NCBI RefSeq assembly: GCF_047228935.1
Contig: NZ_JBFEGG010000001.1
Span: forward strand, 1,054,001 to 1,118,000
Reading direction: 5' to 3'
DNA length: 64,000 nucleotides
Source of the DNA: Ornithinibacillus sp047228935
GTDB taxonomy: Bacteria > Bacillota > Bacilli > Bacillales > Amphibacillaceae
The position numbers and the translations under genes were made by a program. Under the pieces are notes generated by a model. It ran no database searches and was not told where the DNA came from. It saw nothing but the letters and a program-made list of their open reading frames with translations. Shown piece by piece: positions 24,853 through 34,023 of this stretch (within the stretch, counting starts at the first letter, position 1; every line of letters starts with the position of its first letter).

Positions 24853-25103
24853 GTTTTGTTGTTATCACTCTTAAGTTTCTTTTCTTTCTCTCCTCTGTAT
24901 TTTCTCCAGCTTACATATGATAATGTACTCACAATCGCTCCACTTACAATTAACAATAACCAATAAAAGGGAAACATTTCAACATTTCCCTTGTTCTTAC
25001 CTGATGCTAAAATAACATCATTTATGATTAACTCTAACACGATATATACTAATATCCCTATGACAATTCCTATCAGAACTTTCTTGAATGTTTTCCTGTT
25101 CAT
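24843..25103 (-). CDS. Short YpjB-like membrane protein, probably an N-terminally shortened YpjB
   Basis: 86 residues from the ATG at 25103 (aagggtg upstream). Two hydrophobic segments: about 8-28 and 47-65. The C-terminal part, with a membrane segment followed by SWRKYRGEK, resembles the C-terminus of sporulation protein YpjB, and the gene sits exactly at the ypjB position after ypjA. YpjB proteins are normally about 250 residues with a long extracytoplasmic domain, which is missing. Only 64 bases lie between this gene and ypjA, so the domain was deleted rather than frameshifted. The identification is tentative. Confidence 0.5.
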   Translation of the reverse strand: MNRKTFKKVLIGIVIGILVYIVLELIINDVILASGKNKGNVEMFPFYWLLLIVSGAIVSTLSYVSWRKYRGEKEKKLKSDNNKTFD

Positions 25104-25167
25104 AGAGATCACCCTTTTTTAAAAGTTCATCTCTAAAAATATATGAACAGCCACTATATGTTATAAC

Positions 25168-25749
25168 TTATAAACTTGTTCTATTTTTGGCACGTATTGT
25201 TAGTTGATAGGCAATAAATATAGATAAAATGCTTAACCAAAATGTGAAATAGCCAATTTTGTCCATATAATTATTCAGAGTAGCATATGTTGGCATCATT
25301 CCAAAGACATAATCAATAACATCATTATGTAAAGTCCAAATACCTGCTATTACAATATGTATCATTTTAATTTTATAAAATGGTGCATACAGTAAACCTT
25401 GTATAGCCATCGCACCGTGAGAAAGCATTAACATGTATCCACTAGGTGAAAGCTCTCCATTTACCCAAAGAGTTAGTAAATTCATTACGACAGCCCAGAC
25501 CCCGTATTTAAATAAAGTAATAATAGCAAGAGCTTCAATAAGGGGAAAACGCTTCTTAAAAATGAAAAACAACAAAAATATCGTAAAAAACAGACTGGCC
25601 GTAGGACTGTCTGGTACAAATATTAAAAATATATCTGGAGTCGATGCTAATTGATATCGGTACCAATAGTATCCATATATAGTTCCTAATAAATTTATAA
25701 TAAATAACATAACTAAGAAGCGTCTGTCTAATAATATTGCCTTAATCAT
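25168..25749 (-). CDS. ypjA: YpjA family membrane protein (DUF1405)
   Basis: 193 residues with five or six hydrophobic segments. The family-specific stretches are LGTIYGYYWYRYQL near the N-terminus and HGAMAIQGLLYAPF in the middle. Function unknown; conserved next to qcrABC in Bacillaceae. It lies downstream of qcrC but beyond a good terminator. ggagggg stands 12 bases before the ATG. Confidence 0.87.
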   Translation of the reverse strand: MIKAILLDRRFLVMLFIINLLGTIYGYYWYRYQLASTPDIFLIFVPDSPTASLFFTIFLLFFIFKKRFPLIEALAIITLFKYGVWAVVMNLLTLWVNGELSPSGYMLMLSHGAMAIQGLLYAPFYKIKMIHIVIAGIWTLHNDVIDYVFGMMPTYATLNNYMDKIGYFTFWLSILSIFIAYQLTIRAKNRTSL

Positions 25750-25784
25750 ATAAATGAATCTCCCCTCCTTAACTTGATGTAAAA

Positions 25785-25814
25785 AGCACCTTTACCGAAA
25801 TTGGCAAAGGTGCT
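25785..25814 (-). terminator. Terminator of qcrABC
   Basis: Stem agcacctttgcc / ggtaaaggtgct with a short loop on the minus strand, followed by UUUUU. Just downstream of the qcrC stop. Confidence 0.9.
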
Positions 25815-25826
25815 ATTAATTAAAAA

Positions 25827-26612
25827 TTATTCTGCAGCTGATTCATTAACTGTGATAATAAAGTCAACAAGTTGTTCAAGCTCTTCATCTGAACCAGTGA
25901 AGATACCAGCTGGCATTCCTCCATCAGTACCATTTCTAGCAATATCTGCAATCTCTTCTGGAGTATGCTCAGTACCAATAAGAGCTGGGGCTGCTGCTGA
26001 ACCCTGCAATGCATCACCATGGCAATTTAAGCAACTAGCTTTATACGCTTCATAACCAGCATGTGATGTATCAATCTCCACTTCAGTTGGTGGAATTGGC
26101 TTATTCTGTTCCGCACGTGTTTCCCAATCTACATGTTCAGCTGATGTATATGTTAACCAAATAGTTGAAATTAAAGCTAACAACATCATTGTAACAGCAA
26201 TTGGACGTTGATGTGGTCTACGCCCTGGACCATTGTCTAAGAACGGTGCAAGAAGTAGCGCACCAAATGCAAGACCAGGAATTGCAAGAATACCAATTAA
26301 AACATATGGTCCGCTCGCAAATTCATATTTTAATAATTCATACAAGAACAAGAAGTACCAGTCTGGCAACGGTATATATGCTGCATTCGTTGGATCAGCC
26401 ATTCCTTCTAAAGGAGATGGATGTGCTAATGTTAAACATAAAAATCCAACTAAGAATACTGCACCTACCAACCACTCTTTTAATAAAAAGTTGGGCCAAA
26501 AAGCTTCTGTTCTACCAGGATACTCAGAATAATCTTTAGGTATTTGTGATGTTTTACGATCTGCGCGAACACGAGAGTCTCCGACAAATTTCATTCCTTT
26601 TCCCTTATGCAT
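25827..26612 (-). CDS. qcrC: Menaquinol:cytochrome c oxidoreductase, cytochrome b/c subunit
   Basis: 261 residues. A fusion typical of bacilli: the N-terminal ~150 residues supply the subunit IV-like membrane helices (LPDWYFLFLYELLKYEFASGPY), and the C-terminal domain is a cytochrome c with one CLNCH haem site, an alanine-rich linker and the Met ligand in GGMPAGIF. N-terminus MHKGKGMKFVGDSR matches the family. Third gene of qcrABC. Confidence 0.96.
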   Translation of the reverse strand: MHKGKGMKFVGDSRVRADRKTSQIPKDYSEYPGRTEAFWPNFLLKEWLVGAVFLVGFLCLTLAHPSPLEGMADPTNAAYIPLPDWYFLFLYELLKYEFASGPYVLIGILAIPGLAFGALLLAPFLDNGPGRRPHQRPIAVTMMLLALISTIWLTYTSAEHVDWETRAEQNKPIPPTEVEIDTSHAGYEAYKASCLNCHGDALQGSAAAPALIGTEHTPEEIADIARNGTDGGMPAGIFTGSDEELEQLVDFIITVNESAAE

Positions 26613-26628
26613 AGCTTTCCCCTCCTTT

Positions 26629-27303
26629 TTATAGTGGTCCAGAAATACCTTGTCTACGGATTAAGACAAAGTGAGCACCCATTAATGCAAACAATGCAGC
26701 TGGAAGGAAGAATACATGAATCGCAAAGAAACGAGTTAATGTTTGCGCTCCTACGATTTCATCGTCTCCAGCAAGTAATGTTTTTAAATCATCACCAATT
26801 ACTGGAACTTGTTCAGCGATTTCCAATCCTACTTGAGTTGCAAAATATGCTTTGTTATCCCAAGGTAATAAGTAACCTGTAAAACCTAAACCTAGCATTA
26901 CGAAGAAGATTAATACCCCTACCATCCAGTTAAGTTCACGAGGTTTCTTATAAGCTCCTTGGAAGAAGACTCTTAAAGTATGTAATAAAAGCATTACGAT
27001 AACGACACTTGCACCCCAGTGGTGCATACCGCGAACGATTTGACCATGTGCTACTTCAGTTTGTAAATAATATACAGATCTCCAAGCATTTTCAATATCT
27101 GGTACATAATACATAGTTAAAAACATTCCAGATAAAATTTGAATAACTACCACGAAGAATGTTAACCCACCAAAACAATACACAAACGCTGAAAAGTGAT
27201 GTGCTGGGTTTACATGTTCAGGTACTTCATGGTCTGCAATATCCCGCCAGATTGGCGTAATATCAATACGCTCGTCAATCCAGTCATAAATTTTCTGTAG
27301 CAT
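26629..27303 (-). CDS. qcrB: Menaquinol:cytochrome c oxidoreductase, cytochrome b subunit
   Basis: 224 residues, b6-type cytochrome with four membrane helices. Haem-ligand histidines are visible in the second helix (VRGMHHWGASVV) and fourth (RFFAIHVFFLPAAL). The amphipathic N-terminus WIDERIDITPIWRDIADHEVP is standard. It forms the quinol-oxidising core with QcrA and QcrC and passes electrons to cytochrome c and the oxidases. Confidence 0.96.
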   Translation of the reverse strand: MLQKIYDWIDERIDITPIWRDIADHEVPEHVNPAHHFSAFVYCFGGLTFFVVVIQILSGMFLTMYYVPDIENAWRSVYYLQTEVAHGQIVRGMHHWGASVVIVMLLLHTLRVFFQGAYKKPRELNWMVGVLIFFVMLGLGFTGYLLPWDNKAYFATQVGLEIAEQVPVIGDDLKTLLAGDDEIVGAQTLTRFFAIHVFFLPAALFALMGAHFVLIRRQGISGPL

Positions 27304-27309
27304 AAATTA

Positions 27310-27825
27310 TTACGCCCCCTCTCCTCTTGATATTGCTTTACCTAGGTATAGCATTCCATTTTCCACTTTTTGTTGATATGTCGCAAGTGGCGCTGTTGGT
27401 GGTGTTCCGGGAATGTTTACACCATCCTTGGTATAGCGGCCATCATGACATGGGCAATAAAATTGGTCAGGATGATCTTCGTGACCCTCCCAAGAAACGA
27501 CACAGCCTAAGTGTGTACAAATTGGGGAAAGTGCTATAATGTCACCATTATCATCTTTATAAACCCATGCAGTTCTACTTGGTTTAGATTCATACCATCC
27601 ATCTACTTGTTCAATTTGCCAATCGACACGTTGAGGTGTTGTTGTGATATCTTCAACGGCAAGACCAACGTTTACATATTCACCTTCACTTGGTGGCTGT
27701 AAAACTGGGTCAATTGCCATTCTGAGCATAGGTGCAAGCAAACCAGCAGCCATAAATCCACCAACACCAGTTAGTGTATAATTTAGAAATTGACGACGGG
27801 ACACTTGTTGCTTTTCTTCGCTCAT
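27310..27825 (-). CDS. qcrA: Menaquinol:cytochrome c oxidoreductase, Rieske iron-sulphur subunit
   Basis: 171 residues. Twin-arginine-like N-terminus (SRRQFLNY) with one membrane anchor, then the Rieske fold. The [2Fe-2S] ligands are in CTHLGC and CPCHDGRY, giving the two Cys and two His. First gene of the qcr operon, with an aggggggaaa ribosome site. Confidence 0.96.
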   Translation of the reverse strand: MSEEKQQVSRRQFLNYTLTGVGGFMAAGLLAPMLRMAIDPVLQPPSEGEYVNVGLAVEDITTTPQRVDWQIEQVDGWYESKPSRTAWVYKDDNGDIIALSPICTHLGCVVSWEGHEDHPDQFYCPCHDGRYTKDGVNIPGTPPTAPLATYQQKVENGMLYLGKAISRGEGA

Positions 27826-27889
27826 GATTTTCCCCCCTCTTCACAATAATCACGGACAATAATTTTAATCATATTACTAGGACATTACC

Positions 27890-27918
27890 ATGATAGCGCA
27901 AACTATCTGCTTGGTCAA
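27890..27918 (-). promoter_or_regulatory. Sigma-A promoter of qcrABC
   Basis: TTGACC (27913-27918) and TATCAT (27890-27895) with a 17-base spacer, about 65 bases before qcrA. The spacer holds an inverted repeat, gatag-tttgcg-ctatc, that could be an operator. Confidence 0.65.
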
Positions 27919-27964
27919 TAAATATCATCTTTGTTCTACAAGAATTCAAAAATTTTTAAATGCC

Positions 27965-28423
27965 TTACCAGTAGCTACGTAGAAGTTCTATTACATCTGC
28001 TACCTGTCCTCTAATTAATGGCATGATATTGGAAGAATTTTGCTCATCTATTTGAAAACCAGGTACCCATAAGAGGTTGGCATCTAAACTTTTTTCATGT
28101 TTTTTCCATCCGGCATCAAAAGTTAAAATAAACACATGTTCAAATGGCTGCTTCTGAATTTCTTGAGTCCACTTGTTTAACCTTTGTGCCTCCTCGTCTT
28201 TATCCCCATATTCTAAATAATAATAATTCGGAATTAACAATATTCTACCGGAGAGCTCCTTTTCAATTTCAGTAGCAAAAATGGATAAAACTTCTCGCTT
28301 GGAGGTGCTTTTTCCGATGTTAGTTTCTTGTGACAGCTGAAAAGGAATAATTGGAATAATAGCAGTATCAATATATTCTTTAGAGCCAATATATAGCTCC
28401 ATGTCCTTTTTTGTCCATTGCAT
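27965..28423 (-). CDS. ypiF: YpiF family protein (DUF2487)
   Basis: 152 residues, soluble, beginning MQWTKKDMELYIGSKEYIDTAIIP, the family hallmark. Unknown function, conserved between ypiB and qcrA in bacilli. agaggtggg lies just before the ATG. A 7-bp hairpin (28472-28491) precedes it in the leader. Confidence 0.86.
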   Translation of the reverse strand: MQWTKKDMELYIGSKEYIDTAIIPIIPFQLSQETNIGKSTSKREVLSIFATEIEKELSGRILLIPNYYYLEYGDKDEEAQRLNKWTQEIQKQPFEHVFILTFDAGWKKHEKSLDANLLWVPGFQIDEQNSSNIMPLIRGQVADVIELLRSYW

Positions 28424-28496
28424 TATGTACCCACCTCTATATAGTATTGACCAAAAATAATAAATTATGTTCCCAAGTTAATATACTTGGGTAGCC

Positions 28497-28534
28497 AAAA
28501 AAAATCAACCTATTGCTCTTGCAAGCTAGGTTGA
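28497..28534 (-). terminator. Terminator overlapping the 3' end of ypiB
   Basis: 7-bp stem tcaacct / aggttga followed by U8 on the minus strand. The left arm is inside the last codons of ypiB and the right arm spans its stop codon. Confidence 0.8.
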
Positions 28535-29085
28535 CTTAGCATATTTGCTTCTAAAATTCTAAGTTCTCTTACCAACTTATTGAATTCGTCCTTATCCTGT
28601 TTATCCAAACTCCGATCGATTCTTTCTAATAACGCTTTTTTTCTGAATTCAAAAAGAGAATGTTCTAGTAATAAAGAGGCATTATCTTTATCCTGTTGGG
28701 TAATTAAATATTCGTCAGGAACGAATGGGTTTTCTTCTAGTACAGCTGCATACATATGGTTTTGATTAGACTTATTAAAATTCAGCTGTATATATAAAGA
28801 CTCATGTTGATTAAGTCGAATATCATGAAATGCCTTTTCTGCATCTGTTGTTACTAAATGATTTTTATAAAAGCGGAATGGGACCTCTTTTGAGCATTGA
28901 CTTGTAATAATTACACTTCTTAAGCAAAATTTAGCGTCATGAACAAAATGTACATTTTCTAAAATTTCATGATGATTAATTAAGTAGTTTAATATCCATA
29001 CGCTTTCCCGTTTTTTCAATTGATAATTATTTAGAAACCATTGTAAAAACTTCTTCTTATCTTTTACCGAAACAGGTGCTTGCAT
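28510..29085 (-). CDS. ypiB: YpiB family protein (UPF0302, IDEAL domain)
   Basis: 191 residues. Two parts: an N-terminal UPF0302 domain (KKFLQWFLNNYQLKKRESVWILNYL region) and a C-terminal short IDEAL-type helix around residues 145-180 (LERIDRSLDKQDKDEFNKL). Soluble, no catalytic motif known. Follows ypiA, 29 bases apart. ggaggaggt is the ribosome site. Confidence 0.9.
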   Translation of the reverse strand: MQAPVSVKDKKKFLQWFLNNYQLKKRESVWILNYLINHHEILENVHFVHDAKFCLRSVIITSQCSKEVPFRFYKNHLVTTDAEKAFHDIRLNQHESLYIQLNFNKSNQNHMYAAVLEENPFVPDEYLITQQDKDNASLLLEHSLFEFRKKALLERIDRSLDKQDKDEFNKLVRELRILEANMLSQPSLQEQ

Positions 29086-29114
29086 AGAGTAATTACCTCC
29101 TCCCTAACGCCATT

Positions 29115-30362
29115 TTATAATTCCTTTAACCGATTAACGTATTCTAACACTTCATCATCTTGAGGTTCATCCTTAAGATAGTTAGTAAGTACGTTAACGG
29201 CTTCCCTAGTCCTCCCTTCCTCCACTAAGAAATATCCGTATTCTCTTAGGAAGTCACTATCATGTTGTAAGCTATTATATGCTTCCTTGTAGTGATTTAA
29301 TGCATCATTATATGATTCAATTTCAACGTAAGCTCTTGCTAATTCCCAATCATATAATGGATCATCTCCACCATATTCTTTTACCATATTAATGAGTTCG
29401 ATAATTTCATCGGATTTATTCTTCTCTTTTAATAGTTCAATTAAAAATAAAACTGCTTCTTTGTAATCTGTATCTAAATTTACAGCTTCTCGAATATGCT
29501 TTTCACTTTCTTCATCTAAATTACATTTATGAGCTAAACTTCCAGCAAGGAAGTATAATTCTTTATTAAATTCATCTTGCTTTAAACCATTTAATGTTGT
29601 TTCATATGCCTCTTTTAATAATTCTTCATCCTCATATGCTTTTGCTAATTGCATGTATGCAGTATGATAATATGGATCTTCATCTAACAATTCCTCCCAT
29701 GCATGAATGGCGATATCTTTTCTGTCAGCTTGATATGCTGTAACTCCGTATTTGAATAACATATCTGGATTTTTATTATCCGTTTTTTCATAATATGTTA
29801 ATGCCAATTCATATTCTCCTACATTTGCATATGATTCCGCCAATCTTTCATAAATAGGAATGTTTTGTACAGGATTATTTAATGTTTTTTCATAGAAAGT
29901 AATCGCTCGTTTAAAATCGCCAAAGAAATAATAGAGCTCTCCTAAAGCAATATCAATCACAGGTTCTGATGGATTTATTTCTTTTGCTTGTAATAACTTT
30001 TGCTCTGCCACTTCAAAGAGTCCTTGAGCTTGATATAAATCTGCAAGGGCTACCAATGCTTGTAAGTAAGATTCATCTTCTTCTGGAATAGAGTTAAGTA
30101 AGTCTATTGCTTTTTCATCCATTTCTTGCTCGATGTAAATATCTGTAAGATACAATTTTACTTCACTTTCATCTGGATACGTTTCAAGCAATTGAAGTAA
30201 TAAATTTTCAGCTTCATTTAAAAAACCCCAATTCAAATAAAACTCTGCATACCAGTAAAGTTCTTCATCACTTGCTTTTGGTAGTTGCTTATTTAATAGC
30301 TCCATTGCTTCATCTACATTATCAATTTCCATTAATCTATTTGCTTCTTCTATTATATTCAC
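29115..30362 (-). CDS. ypiA: Tetratricopeptide repeat protein YpiA
   Basis: 415 residues made almost entirely of TPR helices (about ten repeats, e.g. SYLQALVALADLYQAQGLFEVAEQ). Acidic, soluble, presumed scaffold; partner unknown. Starts at GTG with aagga upstream. Thirty bases after aroA, so it belongs to the aro transcription unit, as in B. subtilis. Confidence 0.9.
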   Translation of the reverse strand: MNIIEEANRLMEIDNVDEAMELLNKQLPKASDEELYWYAEFYLNWGFLNEAENLLLQLLETYPDESEVKLYLTDIYIEQEMDEKAIDLLNSIPEEDESYLQALVALADLYQAQGLFEVAEQKLLQAKEINPSEPVIDIALGELYYFFGDFKRAITFYEKTLNNPVQNIPIYERLAESYANVGEYELALTYYEKTDNKNPDMLFKYGVTAYQADRKDIAIHAWEELLDEDPYYHTAYMQLAKAYEDEELLKEAYETTLNGLKQDEFNKELYFLAGSLAHKCNLDEESEKHIREAVNLDTDYKEAVLFLIELLKEKNKSDEIIELINMVKEYGGDDPLYDWELARAYVEIESYNDALNHYKEAYNSLQHDSDFLREYGYFLVEEGRTREAVNVLTNYLKDEPQDDEVLEYVNRLKEL

Positions 30363-30391
30363 GTTTAAATTCCTTCCATAAATCGATTAAT

Positions 30392-31684
30392 TTAATTCGT
30401 AGAAATCACTGAATTAAGATCATCCTTAAATTTAGGATATGAGATAGAAATGGACGATACATCATCAATTCTAACATCATCTTGTGTAATTAAGGATGCT
30501 ATTATGGTCATCATCGCAATTCGATGATCTGAATAAGATTTTACATTACCACCTGAAAGTGGGGTTACACCTTCGATAATCATTCCATCTTCAGTACCAT
30601 GAATCTTAGCTCCAAGAGTGGATAATACATCTACAACCGCTTTAATTCGATCCGTTTCCTTTACTCTAAGCTCCTCCGCATTACGAATAATAGTTCTACC
30701 ATTAGCTTGAGTAGCTATTAATGCAATTATAGGAATTTCATCAATAAGTCTTGGGATAATGTCACCTTCTACTGTTACAGCTTTTAAAGGGTGGTAAGTT
30801 ATGTGCACATCGCCAATTTCTTCGCCACCAATATCCCGTCTGTTAAGAATATCAACTCTTGATCCCATTTTTGCTAAAATATCCAGAAAGCCAGTACGTG
30901 TTTCATTTAAGCCTATATTTTTTATCAGTAGATCGCTATTAGGCTTAATTGCAGCAGCGGCAATTAAAAATGCTGCGGAAGAGATATCACCAGGAACATA
31001 AATATCTGTTGCATGAAGCTCACTAGTAGTGTCCATTGTAATTTCATTATCAACTACATTAATATTTGCTCCAAAGGCACGGAGCATGTTTTCGGTGTGA
31101 TTTCTCGTTCTATTATTCTCAATAACTTTAGTTAGTCCACTAGCATTTAACCCCGCTAATAAAATGGACGATTTTACTTGAGCACTATTTATAGACATAG
31201 TATGAGTTATACCATGAAGGTCTCCACCACTTATGGTCAGTGGTAAATAACAATTATTCTGTCTTCCTAAAACAGATGCTCCCATTTTTTTTAATGGCTC
31301 TAACACTCTATCCATTGGGCGTTTAGTTAAAGATTCATCACCATAAACAGTGGCTGAAAATGGCATTCCGCTTAGTAAACCTAGCATTAATCTAGCAGTT
31401 GTACCTGAATTCCCAAAATATAAAGGTTTTAAAGGCTCCCTTAGACCCCTTATTCCATTACCATAAATAAGTAATGTATTTTTATCCTTTTTTATAGTAA
31501 CTCCCATCGAACGAAAAGCTTCAACTGTACGCATACAGTCCTCGCCGTCTAAGAAATTTTCAACTTTCGTAGTACCGCTTGCAATCGATCCTAAAATAAC
31601 AGCTCGATGTGAAATTGATTTATCCCCTGGGACTTCGATTTCTCCCTGTATACAAATAGACCCGTGTTTTCTAAACGTTTCCAT
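30392..31684 (-). CDS. aroA: 3-phosphoshikimate 1-carboxyvinyltransferase (EPSP synthase)
   Basis: 430 residues (called aroE in B. subtilis). Sixth step of the shikimate pathway. N-terminal PGDKSISHRA, then GNSGTTARLMLGLL and the Arg motif RPMDRV, and C-terminal LRVKETDRI. The GNSGTTARL wording and overall divergence suggest a class II type enzyme; that is an inference. Overlaps aroB by one base (TAATG). Confidence 0.96.
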   Translation of the reverse strand: METFRKHGSICIQGEIEVPGDKSISHRAVILGSIASGTTKVENFLDGEDCMRTVEAFRSMGVTIKKDKNTLLIYGNGIRGLREPLKPLYFGNSGTTARLMLGLLSGMPFSATVYGDESLTKRPMDRVLEPLKKMGASVLGRQNNCYLPLTISGGDLHGITHTMSINSAQVKSSILLAGLNASGLTKVIENNRTRNHTENMLRAFGANINVVDNEITMDTTSELHATDIYVPGDISSAAFLIAAAAIKPNSDLLIKNIGLNETRTGFLDILAKMGSRVDILNRRDIGGEEIGDVHITYHPLKAVTVEGDIIPRLIDEIPIIALIATQANGRTIIRNAEELRVKETDRIKAVVDVLSTLGAKIHGTEDGMIIEGVTPLSGGNVKSYSDHRIAMMTIIASLITQDDVRIDDVSSISISYPKFKDDLNSVISTN

Positions 31685-32763
31685 TACATCACTTCTCTCT
31701 TTACCCTATTCACAAATAAAGATAAATAGTTCCTTACTTTTCCATCTTCTATTGTATGGAGAATAGGTTCGTTAATATCTCGTAATAAAACCATTTGTAT
31801 TTGGTTTTGTACATTTTTTTTATCATACTTCATTAATTCTATTAAATCTTCTACCATAGTCGTTTCTATTGACATAGGATATCGATTCGTTTTTAACCAA
31901 TCAAATAGTATTTTGTAAGGTAAATCAACGTTAAATTCTTGTTCACTTACATACATAGAAAATAAAAGTCCAATTGCAATAGCCTCGCCGTGAGTTATAA
32001 CACCATAACCTAACTTTGTTTCAAGTGCATGACCAAGTGTATGGCCAAGATTTAAATATTTCCTGATGCCTGATTCTTTCTCGTCAAATTCTACTATTTT
32101 GGCTTTTATTGCTATTCCCTTTTCAATAAAGACGGCCAGGTCATTAGTTGAGATTCTATCCAACTCCTTAGATACTAATTCCTTAAATAGTTGATTATCA
32201 GAAAGCAGTGCCTCTTTTATTAGTTCTGCATATCCTGATCGAATCTCTTTTTGAGGAAGTGTTTCAAAAGTTTCCGTGTCATATAATACTAATATTGGGG
32301 GATAAAAACTACCTATTAGATTTTTACCTTTTTCATGATTAATCGCGACCTTTCCACCGACACTACTGTCATGAGCAAGTATTGAAGTTGGAGCTTGTAT
32401 ATAATCAATCCCCCTCATAAATGTTGCTGCAACAAACCCAGCTAAATCTCCCACTACACCGCCACCTAATGCGATAATAAGCGACTTACGGTCTAACCCA
32501 CATTCAATAGCTTTTGTTTGTAGACTATAGAACGTTTCTATGTTTTTAGAATGTTCTCCAGCATCAATTATTTCTACATACACTTTTTTACCTTTAAGGG
32601 CATTTAAATAGTCTTGTACATATAACTTCCCTACATTGGAATCGGTTATAATTAAAACGGAAGAATAATTTTCACTTAAAAAATCGGCAATCTGAAGACG
32701 AATTCCCTTAGCTATTAGTATATCATAGGACTGAATTGCAGAATTTATATGAATTCTTTGCAT
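31684..32763 (-). CDS. aroB: 3-dehydroquinate synthase
   Basis: 359 residues. Second step of the shikimate pathway, NAD- and zinc-dependent. NAD-binding GGGVVGDLAGFVAA, EIIDAGE-type loop, and the zinc-binding histidines in LNLGHTLGHALE and ITHGEAIAIG. Overlaps aroA and aroC by one base each, a tight operon. Confidence 0.96.
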   Translation of the reverse strand: MQRIHINSAIQSYDILIAKGIRLQIADFLSENYSSVLIITDSNVGKLYVQDYLNALKGKKVYVEIIDAGEHSKNIETFYSLQTKAIECGLDRKSLIIALGGGVVGDLAGFVAATFMRGIDYIQAPTSILAHDSSVGGKVAINHEKGKNLIGSFYPPILVLYDTETFETLPQKEIRSGYAELIKEALLSDNQLFKELVSKELDRISTNDLAVFIEKGIAIKAKIVEFDEKESGIRKYLNLGHTLGHALETKLGYGVITHGEAIAIGLLFSMYVSEQEFNVDLPYKILFDWLKTNRYPMSIETTMVEDLIELMKYDKKNVQNQIQMVLLRDINEPILHTIEDGKVRNYLSLFVNRVKREVM

Positions 32764-33926
32764 TAGAAACTCCTTATTTCTTCTCGATATTTATTAATAG
32801 TCTGTTTTAAAGTCAAGAAACGATCACTCGGAAATTGTTCGAGTATAGCCCTCGCTAATTCAAACGCGACAACGTGCTCCATGACTACTGCAGCTGCTGG
32901 AACCGCGCAAGCATCTGATCGCTCAACACTTGCTTGAAACGGTTTCTTCGTTTCTATATCAATACTTTGAAGTGGTTTCATTAAAGTTGGTATTGGCTTC
33001 ATTACTCCTTTAACCACAATAGGCATTCCGGTTGTCATTCCACCTTCAAACCCCCCTAAATTATTTGACTCTCGATAGAAGCCTCTTTCATTTTCCCAAT
33101 TTATTTCATCATGAACTTGACTACCACTTCTTCTAGCAGCTTCAAAGCCAATTCCAAACTCGACACCTTTATATGCATTTATGCTTACTACAGCACCAGC
33201 AATTCGTGAATCTAATTTCCGGTCATAATGTACATATGAACCAATCCCCGCTGGCATTCCTTCGACATAAACCTCTGTAATCCCCCCAAGAGAATCTCCG
33301 TTCTTTTTAGCTATATCAATTTTTTCCATCATTAATAGTTCAGCCTTTTGATCTAACGTTCTAACAGGTGACGCTTCTGATATTTGCTTTCTATCTTTCA
33401 TCGAAATCTTCGTATCCTCTGCTTGAATTCCACCAATTTCCTTAACGTAACCACATACTTCTATTCCAATCTCGTGAAGTAAAGTTTTCGCAACTGCACC
33501 TGCAGCTACCCTAGCAGCCGTCTCTCTAGCAGAAGATCGTTCTAACACATTACGCATATCACGATGCCCGTATTTTAATGCGCCATTTAAGTCTGCATGC
33601 CCTGGCCTAGGTCTTGTTACTACTCTTCTGATTGCAATATCCTCATCAATTGGGTCTTCCCCCATAATATCTGTCCAATGTTTGAAATCATCGTTTCGAA
33701 TAACTAATGAAATCGGTGAACCTAAAGTATAGCCATGTCTTACCCCACCTGTGATCTCAACTAAATCTTTCTCAATCTGCATTCTTTTTCCCCGACCATA
33801 CCCTTTTTGCCTTCTAAGTAAAGAATCGTTAATATTCTCTTTAGTTAATGGCATTTGAGCAGGAATACCTTCTATAATTGTAGTCAATTGTTTTCCATGT
33901 GATTCACCAGCAGTTAAATAACGCAT
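32763..33926 (-). CDS. aroC: Chorismate synthase
   Basis: 387 residues (aroF in B. subtilis). Makes chorismate using reduced FMN. Signatures: TAGESHGKQLTTIIEG at the N-terminus, RRQKGYGRGKRMQIE, RPRPGHADLNGALKY and RSSARETAARVAAGAV. gaggtgg precedes the ATG. In B. subtilis aroH and then trp, hisC and tyrA lie between aroB and aroE; none is here. Confidence 0.97.
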   Translation of the reverse strand: MRYLTAGESHGKQLTTIIEGIPAQMPLTKENINDSLLRRQKGYGRGKRMQIEKDLVEITGGVRHGYTLGSPISLVIRNDDFKHWTDIMGEDPIDEDIAIRRVVTRPRPGHADLNGALKYGHRDMRNVLERSSARETAARVAAGAVAKTLLHEIGIEVCGYVKEIGGIQAEDTKISMKDRKQISEASPVRTLDQKAELLMMEKIDIAKKNGDSLGGITEVYVEGMPAGIGSYVHYDRKLDSRIAGAVVSINAYKGVEFGIGFEAARRSGSQVHDEINWENERGFYRESNNLGGFEGGMTTGMPIVVKGVMKPIPTLMKPLQSIDIETKKPFQASVERSDACAVPAAAVVMEHVVAFELARAILEQFPSDRFLTLKQTINKYREEIRSF

Positions 33927-33992
33927 ATATATCCACCTCGTTTTCTCTATCTTAATTATTAGTATAAACTAATGGAGCATCAAAAAAGAAAA

Positions 33993-34023
33993 AAATGCTC
34001 CATATCTATAGATATGAGCATTT
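33993..34023 (-). terminator. Terminator of cheR
   Basis: Long stem aaatgctc-catatc / gatatg-agcattt with a TATA loop and one bulge, then U-rich ttttttctttttt on the minus strand. It separates cheR from the aro operon. Confidence 0.9.

Noticed and set aside
26201..26539. 112-codon + strand ORF inside qcrC
   Set aside because: Antisense shadow of a well-supported gene.
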